Origin: Aquatica leii
Lineage: Eukaryota > Arthropoda > Insecta > Coleoptera > Lampyridae
DNA length: 64,000 nt
Assembly (NCBI GenBank): GCA_035610365.1
Contig: CM069439.1
Location: 21,527,533-21,591,532 of the forward strand
Direction: 5' to 3'
This document shows, piece after piece, positions 11,868-22,511 of the stretch. The position numbers and the translations under genes are program-made. Numbering within the stretch: the first letter of the stretch is position 1; each line of letters opens with the position of its first letter. A model generated the notes under the pieces. The model was not told the origin of the DNA. It did not search any database and saw only the letters and a program-made list of their open reading frames with translations.

Positions 11868-11988
11868 GGGGTCCCCCCAAAATGGGTAGGTGATGGGTAA
11901 AAACGGAGCTCATTTTTGGATTCAGGAGGTCATTTTACATGAGAATCGTCAAGAATGGTATCAGGGCCGATTTTCATGGAGACCAGTG
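11868..11988 (-). repeat. Right terminal inverted repeat of CACTG element
   Basis: Inverted partner of 9441-9571, ending in CCAGTG at 11988. Confidence 0.8.
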
Positions 11989-12164
11989 TTATCGGTTTAG
12001 TAGAACATGTTTGTTTCGGTCGATTTGCTTTTGGTGACCACCGCAGCTTTTTTTGCGGTAGCTTTGTCGATGTCGTAACATTACACCAGCATCGAAACCG
12101 CCACAATTTTTGTATTGAAATGATTTGCTTAATAACCTAAAATAACCAATAAACTATTACCATA

Positions 12165-12415
12165 AAACGGTCTAAGATAGAAGAAAATTGCACATTTTTC
12201 TATAGAACAAAATTTACTATAAAAAGTCGGCGGAAGGGTACAATTACGTTCAATAGTTTAGAAGATACAGGTGTGCAAAGTTGCACGAAAATTACATTAA
12301 AATTCTGTAACTCTAAACTATTAGATATAATTATACACTACCGCGGACTTTTTTGTAATAAATTTTGTGCTTAATAAATTCTTTATGTGCAATTTTCATC
12401 TATATTGTACCGTTT
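12165..12415. repeat. Foldback element, about 250 bp
   Basis: Two arms of roughly 95-100 bp face each other with a short spacer near 12295. Both outer ends begin AAACGGT; shared blocks are GAAAATTGCACAT, ACAAAATTTA and AATAGTTTAGA. Arms differ at many positions, so it is not recent. Probably a non-autonomous DNA element; target duplication unclear. Confidence 0.65.
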
Positions 12416-12940
12416 TTGCAGCGTACAAGGCGGAATCTCGCGCGGATCTAATTCTGCAATTATTATAATCATTTTTCATCACTGCTGAGTGAAATCAAGC
12501 CTTATTATATTTTTAAAAATAAGACGAATTATAAGGAATACCTTGTTTAATAATAATAATAAACACTGCATCCGAAAAATACAAAAAATGAAGTGAAATT
12601 GGGCACCACCGCAAGTTCCAAATTTGTTTCATCTGAGTGTTTCATCGTTTCGTTACACGAATCTTCGAATCAATCTCCCTATAAATGTTTTCAACACTAA
12701 AAATGATCTAAAAAGGTTTTACAAGAAAGTGAGGAGTTTTAAACCGGCGTTTGTTGCTATCTTTGGATTTGCGTGATTTATCACGCATCAGCGTGTTACT
12801 TACACTAAAAATTGTATAATTTTCTTCAATTTAATAAATGGTATTTTAATTTATTAGAAAATCTACCAACAACACAAACTATATTGTATTATTTTATTTA
12901 TGAAGAAATAAACATAAACAAATGCACAATTAAAGCGAAG
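12416..12940. other. Unassigned interval
   Basis: No gene seen. A short hairpin, GCGTGATTTATCACGC, lies near 12770. Confidence 0.4.
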
Positions 12941-12944
12941 TTAT

Positions 12945-13700
12945 GTTGACGATGACTCTGGGGGTTTCAGGCATTTGCAGCACACGTTTTTAGATTTCAG
13001 ATTTTTACGACAAGGACAATATAAACATGTCTCTGTAATATTGCTTGGACCTAGTAAAGCTTTTCCTGTGCTACTTACAATTTTCCGCATGAATGTCTTC
13101 TAATCAGCTGCTAAATGAAATCAACAATTTAGACACTACAAACGGTTTCAATAATTCTATAGCTAAATTATGCAGAAAAATTATTTTGGTACTGGTGTTA
13201 GCTGAATAAATGATTTGAGAACTTAATCCACCAATATTTAGTCAACAGCAAAATATGGTAAGAGGGCACATGCATGTAATTCTTAAAACCATGTTGAGCG
13301 ATACTATTTAATCTACATCTATACCACTTTTTGTTTTGTTGTAAAATGTTATAATTTCCGGTTTGTTTTTTTACTTTGTTCATTTATCGATGATGTACAT
13401 ATGACAATAATGCCCTCGTATGGGAAAAAGCAAACATACTAATACTTTTTCTTGTTTCTGAGCTACCTGCTGATTGTTCAAAGTTAGTCCAGTTTTTACT
13501 ATGCTCAGATGGTGTGTTTGGTTTGCATTTATCTAAGCGTTGGTCTTCATTGTCTTTACGTGCTTAGTGAAGACGGTCATAAGTCACTATAAAACAAATC
13601 CGTGATTGATTGGGAATTCGAAAAGTAAAATTAAAATAAAATAAAAGTCAAAAACAAAAAGGCGCCAGGAAAGTATATCGCTTAAAATGGCCTTCTGGGC
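12945..13700 (-). pseudogene. piggyBac relic A, internally deleted
   Basis: On the minus strand the piece 13110-12950 reads TCLYCPCRKN then VCCKCLKP, a piggyBac cysteine-rich tail. The next block, 13440-13140, in a shifted frame resembles the piggyBac GxDxxDQ catalytic stretch and following helices (ITFYN-like, SGIDVD, CPPTIFF, EIIYSANT). It then joins 13455-13700, which matches the 5' flank of relic B at 14815-15100. The middle of the transposase is therefore missing in this copy. Relic A and relic B share a common end sequence, GGCGCCAGGAA... CTTCTGGGC. Confidence 0.6.
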
Positions 13701-15100
13701 AAACGGTTTAAATAACTCTATTGCCAAATTATGCAGAAAAACTATTTTGGTACTGGTGTTAGCTGAATAAATGATTTCAGAACTTGATCTACCAATATTT
13801 AGTCAACAGAAAAATATGGTAGGAGGGCACATGCATGTAATTCTTAAAACCGTGTCGAGTGATACCATTTGGTCTACATCGATGCCACTTTATGTTTTGT
13901 TGTAAAATGTTATAATTTCCGGTTTGTTTTTATACTTCGTTTATTTATCGATGATGTCGTTGTGATGCAAAGTTAAAAAAAAATTGTTTTTTTGGGTTCA
14001 TATGACAGTAATGCCCCCGTACGGAAAAAAGCAAACATACTAATACTTTTTTTTGTTTTTTCTAACAGTTCCAACTATTTTAGTTTTGTTTTTTAGTAGT
14101 TTTATTGCTAATGGAATAGAAGCAAAATAGTTGTTCATTGTAACATTCCGTCCACGGTTTAGAACATGGGATGCGAATCAACACTATCGGCTTCATTGTC
14201 GTGTCGGTAAAAACCTTCGAGTTGTTTACTTGGATACATTTTTAAATTACACACATAAAATACTTTTCCGTTTACCAGAGCGTAAATGTTTATGCCGTAT
14301 CTTATAAGTATGTTGACTATGTTTGCATTTTCCGCGAAAACCAGGTACAATTTCATCTAACGTTATGTGTTCACTAAGTTCATAGTTTGTTGTTCTTGCA
14401 CCTTAGTATTGCCTGCTTAATTTTTTTTTAAGTCTAGTATTGATGTCGTGACAGCACGAAAACATTCTGGGGATGTTCTATCATTAAACAAAGGTTTTTT
14501 AATGTTGAGATGACCAGCTCTTTTGATACCAGCTAAGCAGCGTAGAATCTGAGCAATCTCTCTGACGGGTATATTTTTCTCGCATTTTTTTTGCAAATAA
14601 ATATTTGTGTATTTGACAATTTCACTTATAGAATCGGAAAAAAAAAGAATTTCTACGCATCTAAAACAGTCTTTTGCTATTGCTTTTACACCCGGCATTT
14701 TTGTGACAATATTATGTTTTCTTCTTTTAACGTTGGGACGAGGTTGCTGCATTGACTAAATTGTAATTTTTTGCTACATGCCGAAGTCTACTAGGTTGTA
14801 GATTTTTATCATCTGATTCTGAGCTAGCTGGTGATTGTTCAGAATCAGTCAAATTTTTAGTATGCTCAGATGGTGTGTTTGTTTTGCATTTATCTAAGCG
14901 TCAGTTTTCATTGTCTATACGTAAATAACATAAAGCAACATAAAAGAGGTAATTGCCGGTACTCAGTCAAGAGGGTCGTTGGTCACTTTAAAACAAATCT
15001 GTGCTTAATTAGGAAACTCGGTATGTAAAATTAAAACAAAACAAAAGTCAAAAACAAAAAGGCGCCAGGAAGGTATATAGCTTAAAATGGGCTTCTGGGC
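13140..15100. repeat. Direct repeat linking piggyBac relics A and B
   Basis: Two blocks recur in the same order and orientation: 13140-13440 with 13701-14060, and 13455-13700 with 14815-15100. Identity looks around 85-90 percent by eye. Either two related copies inserted head to tail, or a tandem duplication was followed by different internal losses. Confidence 0.7.
13701..15100 (-). pseudogene. piggyBac relic B
   Basis: This copy keeps more of the middle than relic A. From the 5' side on the minus strand: 14752-14417 holds EIVKYTNIYLQKKC (N-terminal IV-x-x-TN helix) and VREIAQILRCL; 14356-14159 holds RYGINIYALVNGKVFYVCN and SKQLEGFYR, the central KYGIK-x-x-ALVD block of piggyBac; 14050-13701 repeats the catalytic C-terminal stretch of relic A. 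The cysteine-rich tail is absent. Frameshifts separate these blocks. The repeat with relic A covers 13140-13440 against 13701-14060 and 13455-13700 against 14815-15100. Confidence 0.7.
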
Positions 15101-16409
15101 CTTGCCAATCGAAAATCCCGCTTTTGATTACACTAAAATCTGCAATATTAATATTAATTCATACGCGTGAAGGACGACGTAATAAATTTTTTTTACAAAA
15201 TTATCTATTTAACATTTATTAAATTTAAATTAAACACAAATAAAATAAAAAATAATTACATAAATTCAGATGGAATCACAAAAAAACCAAACTCAATGAA
15301 AAGTATTTAAAAGGAAAAATTATATAAAAAGATAGATTAAAATTGAATTTATAAAATATAACAAACGTTTCGTAACAATAAAATCAAAAATAACCTTACT
15401 GTCTTGATTAAGTTTAAAAGATTGACGTCGATATTGTTAACAAAAAAAAACTGTGACAATTCGTCTTTAAAATAATTTAAACGACCAATTATTCGTAAGT
15501 GTCGTTAATTGAAAGTTGTATTTTGTTTAAATTCAAAACTTTTAAGCACTCAAGTTAGCGAAACGTAAAATATTAATTGATTTTGTATTGTCATAAATAG
15601 TTTTTTTTTCGCAGCTACAGGAGGTGTGTCTTCGGTTGGTTATAAAATCTTCTAACCAAAAATTATAGTGGTTACAGATTTGTGATGGTCCGTCGGAAGA
15701 TTTTTAACCGTCGAAAGGAAAGTGGAATCATATGGCACAAAGTTGGTATTTAACACAATAAGTTTAATAAAATTTTAATTATACTCGGACCCAAATACAA
15801 AATTCAATTTACTCAAATTAATTGAACCAATTATAAACCTACAGACTAAACCACTACCTACGAATTAAGAGTTGAAACCTAACTACATTTCCGAAAAAGG
15901 TAACTCCGAAGTCTTCTAACTTCAGAAACTTTCGAAAACAAAAATCAACTTTTTTAACATCTCGGTACCCTTTTTACGTTACAACTAGTGACGTAAATCT
16001 TCATGAAAAAGAGAGCAATAGTAAAACAATGACGTAGAAAAAAGATGCAAACATTTAATTAACACGCAAAAGTACAGTTCGTTGATTGCTTTTTTCGGGG
16101 CTAGAAATGCAACGTTTACAAAAACAAAAATATCCAAAGAAGAAGATCAACAATCATTAAGATTAACTTTGAAACTCAATATTAAAAATGACTGTCGGAA
16201 GTAATAAATAACAAGGTGAACTCAAAATGTTATACAACCAAATCAACCTAAATGATTTAAGTACATACGCACTAAATATGTACTTAATAAATCATACTTT
16301 ACATTTTAGATAAATTTATAAACGCTATATAACTTCAATAACTTAATGCATAATTGCTAAAATGATCTTGGAGAAAATGAAGTAACTAAAATAAACTTAA
16401 ATACTAGGT
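15101..16409. other. AT-rich interval, nothing recognised
   Basis: No frame with a family motif. It lies on the 3' side of the BEL/Pao fossil and may include its decayed 3' flank, but I could not recognise a long terminal repeat. Confidence 0.4.
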
Positions 16410-19005
16410 CTTTCACAACAGAAAACGCACAAAATCAAACGACGGTTACACGTTTTTCGATCGCGAATTAGAATCGGGCCAGTTTAATCTAGACCAGGGT
16501 TATGAAATGGAGGTGCTTTATATTGCAATTGGTTTGAGTCAAATTGCCCATTAAAGGGTTGTAAGAAAGCCAAGCGGGTTAGCTTTGAAACGCCAATATT
16601 GTTCACGTGCTAAAAGTTAATTGGCTCCACAATGAAAGAGGTTTGCATGGTAGTTTGTAAATATTAAGTTGGTTAGGTTATGCATCTTGGGAAGAAAAAT
16701 GGGATGGCTTTGGCTAAAACCGCTTACGCAAATAATACCAATCTCAATGAGGAATAAATTAAATGGTAAAATTTTCGATTTACTAGTCAAGTTTCTATTA
16801 TTTTTTAGTAAATTTTTCGTGGTTCTTGTTCTTGTTCCTTTAGGAGATAAATTGCAATGTCCAAGCAACAATAATGATTAAATTTCATTTATCGAACATG
16901 TTAAGCATTTCGCGATTTACTTCCGTAGCATTTATATTCAAACACGGTTTTAAAAGAAAAAAAATTAACGGCTATTCCCTAAAGCGTGCTGTTAATAAAC
17001 TTTTGTTAAGTAATTCCTCGTGATACCACGTCTGCCAAATAGTCTTTAGATTTGACATGACGCTAATCACTTCGGCTAGTTAGTTCTTGGATCGAAGCTA
17101 TTTGATTAGCGATAAATGCCTTATATTTGTTTGGTGCTGAATTCATCTAGTCTAGCGCTATGGTAGTATATGTTCATAAAAATGTATTGCAAGACTGAGT
17201 ATTAATAAAAGTACTAACTCGTTTTATTAATTTTGTTGTTGAGCGGTTGAGAGCTCTAAACATGGAATGCTTGTTCCATGTAGCGGAGCTACACAAGATT
17301 ACGTACAAATTAATTTCGTTTGGGTTTATTCTAATGAGTTTTCGGTTTTTATATAGACACAGGCGTCATAATCCGTGGAACTCCTGTCAGAAAAGCCGTG
17401 AATTTGAATTATTGGTGCTTCTGACAAAATTAGTCACTTTGAGATTCTAAACTTGGTTAATAAAGATAATTGAGATTGAAAATCTTACCATTTTGTGTTT
17501 TGAGGTAAGCTTTCATCCTAATCTAAATTAATTCCCCAAAGTTTTTAAATTAAGGTTTTTCTTTTTATTGTATCCGCAGCGACTAATTCAAATTTTGTTA
17601 GAATTGATTTTGATGTCAAATTTTGAATTCCAAATTATACCTAATGTTTTACAGTTTTCTCTTTCCCCAAGAGGTATAGTTTGAAATGAATTTTGATTCT
17701 GCTTTTGGTTCAAAATTGAACAGAAATTTTCTTATCGGAAAACCTGCAGAAGCAAGTATTGTTTGTTAACTCATTATTAAGACGTTTGATTTCTTTAACC
17801 GAGATAACTGAAACTAGTAGATCGTCTAAGTAAAAATTTGAATTTAGGACTTGATTTGTTTTTCGATGTTTTTCTGAACTTAAATGGGCTATATGTTTGA
17901 AACATTTGGATTATAGGTAGCTGGCAGATGCAGTGCCACACGAAACTGTGTTTAATTGATAAAAATCAATTTGGTGGTTAGAGTTTTTTTGACAAAGAAT
18001 AGATTAAAATTGTTTTTTGTTTGGATTCATTACAGTTTGCCGATAAATGTTTACGATGTCTCCGGTTAAGATAACGCTAAATTTGCGAAATTTTATAAGA
18101 ATTGAAAATAAGTTGTTTTGTACAACTGGACCTACTAACTGATTTTGATTTATTGTTAAATTTTGAACCTCCGTCAAAAACTACTCGCAATTTTGTGGTT
18201 AATGAAGTTGATTTTAAAACCGCATGATGGGGTAGATAATATGTTGGCAAGTTAATTGGCCCAATGTTCATGTTTATAGTCTTTATTGTTGGTTGCTTAA
18301 TATCTTGAGTGTTTGCATTTGGTGAGACATGTGGCCTAATGTCAAATTTTAATGAATGAATTGAAAATGTTGATTTTTGTAATTGTCTCAAAATCGTTCG
18401 TCCTTTGATAAAGACATTTTGTCATTGGGTTTAACATTTTCAAATTTCCAAAATTTGATTAATTATTTATTTAAAGATTCCTTTGATTCAAGGCAAAGAT
18501 TGGACACAGATATGCTTTGATTTGTACTTGATTATTTAGATTTTTATTTCCGGTTACCAAAAGCGTTTTTTGTAAGACTTTTCTATGTTTTCTTAACGAG
18601 ATTTGACCTATAGGCATTAGTTCATAGTTAATATTTTTTTTGGATGCTTATATAAATATAGTAGTTAAGAAACAATTCATGCTCCCTGTGTCGAGGAAAG
18701 CTCGTGCGTGACACCATTTGCCTGCAAAATTCTGTATTTTCATGCAGACGGTGGACAACAAGAATTAATTTTAATTTGATTTATCAACGCCAGTTTAATT
18801 CACTTGCAAAATGCCAGCATTGATTTGTTGCGATTGATAGGAACTACCGTTGTTTTGTGTAACTTTTAGCGATTGATAAGTTTCAGGACTTGATTTAGTT
18901 TTGCGTTTTTGTTTAGTATCAAACTGAAGAAGCGTGTGATGTTTTTTTCTGCAGTATTTACAAGTGAATCTTCAATTCACCTCACATTATTTGTGTGATG
19001 TAAAT
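16410..19005 (-). mobile_element. BEL/Pao LTR-retroelement fossil, broken
   Basis: An old virus-like retroelement copy on the minus strand. Parts seen in the order gag to integrase: a zinc knuckle (CKYCRKKHHTLLQ) near 18930-18960; a protease-like stretch near 18690-18760; reverse transcriptase around 17780-18391 with YYLPHHAVLK and KLRVVFDG and a YLDDLL-type active-site box; and an integrase zinc-binding region near 16617-16871 followed by a GP-x-LI-x-D core start near 16430-16480. It is clearly broken in many places and looks old. I could not identify its long terminal repeats. Confidence 0.7.
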
Positions 19006-19308
19006 AATTTTTACCAGTGATTAATTTTGATAACGTTATAACCCTGTTGCAGAGAACTTGGAGTAAATCTGCGACATTGAGAGATTACATGATTGTTTCT
19101 GCAAATAAAGCAAATGATTTCTCAATTAGTGGTTATAAGAGCACACCTAAATGGGTTAAACTTTTTGGGATTATCATTCAATTCAGATTTATTTACAAAG
19201 TTGAATTGACGTTTAACAATTTAAGGTTGAGCCTGAGCATCTTGTCATGGATCCAAAAAAATCCTTGGTATATGAAAATCTTGGTACTAAAGATTAAATT
19301 TTTCTGAT

Positions 19309-19346
19309 CATGTACAACCATCTTACACCATGTACAACCATCTTAC
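19309..19346. repeat. Two tandem copies of an 18-20 bp unit
   Basis: CATGTACAACCATCTTAC occurs twice in a row, the copies separated by AC. Small local duplication with no clear role. Confidence 0.8.
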
Positions 19347-19437
19347 GAGGGTTTATATAGTGCTCAAACGTTTAGAAAAAACTTTTGTAGCAGTTTCTAT
19401 CAGCATTCATTATAAACGAGACTGTAGCAATCTCTAA

Positions 19438-19704
19438 CTACAATTCTACTCACCATATCATAGACCACCTATAGATCATTTTAGACCCACACAAAACCAA
19501 GCTCATCTACAACACAATATTTTACAAAATCTCGAAGACGCATTTGCTTTTCTGGTTGACTGCAAGCTGAATGTTCGTGATGCTAAATTACTAACTGGGG
19601 TACTGGAGAAATTATTTTTGTTTAAAAAAAGATATCATAGCCACCTAAAAAAATGTTATATTTTTTATGTCACACATTCAAGAGTTGATAGTTTTTTTTT
19701 ATAA
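19438..19704 (+). other. Unrecognised 88-codon open stretch without ATG
   Basis: A plus-strand frame stays open from 19438 to a stop at 19702-19704. It contains HRPPIDHFRPTQN and QNLEDAFAFLVDCKLN, with a mixed residue composition that looks more coding-like than its surroundings. I do not recognise it. There is no start codon, so it could be an exon, a decayed element fragment or chance. Confidence 0.25.
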
Positions 19705-22511
19705 ATTTTTATAACGCACACATATCTTAAGAAAGTTTTAAGCCAGCTTTTGGAAGATAGTTTTGTGCTTAAATTTTTTTTAATGTGTTTGACTACCACT
19801 TGCATACTTTAGTAATAATACTCTTGCTATCAATGTCCTGTATTCTGTTTATTGATATTTATTCTAAAAAAAAAGAAAAAACAAACAATAATGGCAATAA
19901 CTATAATAATTAAACCGGTTTAGATTTTATTTATGGAATGAAAATTAACTCTGTTTAACTTTAAAATAATTCGTAAACATTTATGTGACTACATAAAACA
20001 AACTAAAAATGTAAAGAAATTACTGGAACACTTTAGGTATTAATACTAAAATAAAACACACTAGTAATTTATTACGAAGAGGAGGACAGACGTTTAGAAA
20101 GAATGCGGGGTTCTAATAGGGTGTTGAGTGAATAATGATAAGTATCATCATAAGATGGAAAAATTGATTTTTTTTGTAGTTTGGCAATGTATATCTAATA
20201 AAATTAATTATTAAAAAAAATGTTTTAAGCACACGTAGAAATTATTACAGATTATTTATCTGATCATTTATGTGATGTATTAAAAGTTACCTTTGCGGTG
20301 GTGTTGTAGCTGATGTCTTGATATTTCATACCTGCTGTATTAATTATGCATAACAAAAAAAAATTACTTGAAAAATATAAATTATTTGATTTACAGTTTA
20401 TTGTAAGTAAACAACGAAGTTTTAATAACAAAAACGTTAAAAAGGAAATGTTCAAGAATAAGTATAATTAAAACAGTAAACCCATAACGACAAACTGACT
20501 AGTTTATATATTAACGGTGACAGAAAAGTGACTAAAAAAGTAAAAATCCGGAAGGGCAGTGATCCGAAAAGAAAAAAACAAAAGCGGAATAAACGTGTAG
20601 AGAAAAATCTCTACTACTTTAATATTTCAGAAAACATTTTTTTGAAGCACAAAATGATTACAGGATTAAATAAATTTAATATGTTTAACATTTTTATAAA
20701 CCTGTAAAGTATGTTTACAATCGCGAAATTACTACATTAAAATTTTTGAAAAATGAAAAAAAAATGTTACATTTTATTCAAACAATTTAATAAAAAAAAT
20801 GAAAGCTTGTCATTTATTTCAGCTTAACAATGATATTTAAAAGAATAATTTGAAAGTTATGTGAGGGTTGTAGAATGATTTATAAAGTTTATCAATAAGT
20901 CAGACGTATAGCGTGACTATTCTTTTTATATCTTTTTGTATTTTTGTAAAAGAAGTTTTATAATATTCAGTCTACGTTAATAATGAATAAAATTCATAAT
21001 TAATTGCAATTGCATTAATCTTGCGTTTGTTACTTATTAATGATTAGAAATATCAATATTCATTTTCTGATTAATTTTTTTTGTAGCTTGTAAAAACTAT
21101 GATAATGCGCGACAAAATAAAGCTTCGGCATAATAACTAAAAATGTTAATTAAAACTTTAAATCAATATTGAGTTAATTATAAGTCAAATTAAAGAGACG
21201 CTTCCAAACGAAAGCAATCATAGCACATACAGATTTATACTAAAAACGCGTTTATTAATTGTTTTTAACCACAAACTGTAAATATTTTAAAATTTACAAA
21301 GCAATTGAAACATTACATTTATTATGCTCATAACAAAATTTAGATAAAACCGATTTTAACAAAGAGTATATTGATAAAATATTATAGTAATAAAGTCAAA
21401 ATTTTTGTACTGCATTTTTTACCAAAAACTGTATCGCCCTTGAGGATAATTTATATGATCCGTTTGTTGTATGAAAAGTAATAAAGTGCGTAGTTTATTG
21501 AGCGTGTAATAATACACTGGGGGTTTTGCGTTTTATATAATTATAATTACTTAGCCACGTCTTTTCATCCTGATTGAGTAACTAATTAATTATTAACGGA
21601 TTTCGTTAACTGAAACCTTATCAAAATTGATTATATTACATGAACAATAAAAAGATTAAATATTAATAATGCTTCTCTAAATTATTTGTTTTTATTGTTG
21701 CACAAATCGTTATTTAATCAAAGATGAACTTTGTATAGAAAATAATATTTTTATAACTTTTGTCATTAATTAATTTATGTAACTGTTAAATATTTACTTT
21801 TCAGTACGTCGTGTTCACTAATTACATCTAATGCTTTTTCTTTAAGAAATAATTAATTAGTTAAAGCATTTATGATTATTTATTCATTAATAAGTTTTCA
21901 TTTAGACATATTTAATATTGTTTTTATTTACTTTATTGAAAAATGATTTTTAGTATTAATGGTTGGAAGAAACAAATTTTCTGTCTAATACACGTCAAAT
22001 TCAGCGTTTCTAATGATTAATTTCAGTGTTTTTTTTTAAATTTAATTTATTATTGCGTTATTGCAAAATGATTAGGACTTGGCTTACTAGACCTTTGCAA
22101 TACTACTTACTCGGTTAATAGATTCTGAATAATTACTTCATTGAGACATTACAGTATTTTTACAATTTTAAATAGACTAAAGTAGAACTTCTCATTTTGT
22201 TTTTTTGATTCATTTTAGAATTATAGTTATATTACATCAATAATAAAAATATTTAATGTTTTTGCTTTTATTGTTGCACAAAACGTTACTTAAAGAGAGA
22301 TGCAGTTCGTATGTGAACGAAATTAAAAGAATTACAAGTGTATCTTGTGTTGGTGTTTTTCATCTTTCACATCCGATTTCTATGTTACTGACATATTTAA
22401 AAAAAAACTGTAACTTCAAAGTTTCAATTTACGGTTTCCTTAGTTATTTCTACAATTTGCTGCACACGCATGTAATTTAATTGTCAGAACGAAAAAAGAC
22501 GTAACAAAATA
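19705..22511. other. AT-rich interval, nothing recognised
   Basis: No gene seen. A diverged direct repeat of about 100 bp occurs near 21620-21740 and again near 22215-22310, sharing TTTTATTGTTGCACAAA. It may be remains of a repeated element. Confidence 0.4.

Larger units (their letters stand above)
9441..11988 (-). mobile_element. CACTG-ended DNA transposon with long inverted repeats, unnamed family
   Basis: The ends read CACTGGTCT at 9441 and, on the other strand, CACTGGTCTCC from 11988. The arms stay alignable for roughly 120-130 bp, including shared blocks ATGTAAAATGAC, TCCTGAATCCAAA and CCCATCACC-like sequence. Flanks read CTA before and TTA after, a near match to a 3 bp duplication, as CACTA elements make; this is weak. 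The 2.5 kb body holds one minus-strand transposase-like frame. CACTG termini, the 3 bp flank and the protein's CxxC / H-x4-H / ER pattern point to the CMC (CACTA, Mirage, Chapaev) or Transib side of the transposase tree, but I cannot name the family. Confidence 0.75.

Noticed and set aside
22256-22510. Missing C-terminal part of the IS630 relic left of the pogo element
   Set aside because: Translations showed only weak, unconvincing similarity.
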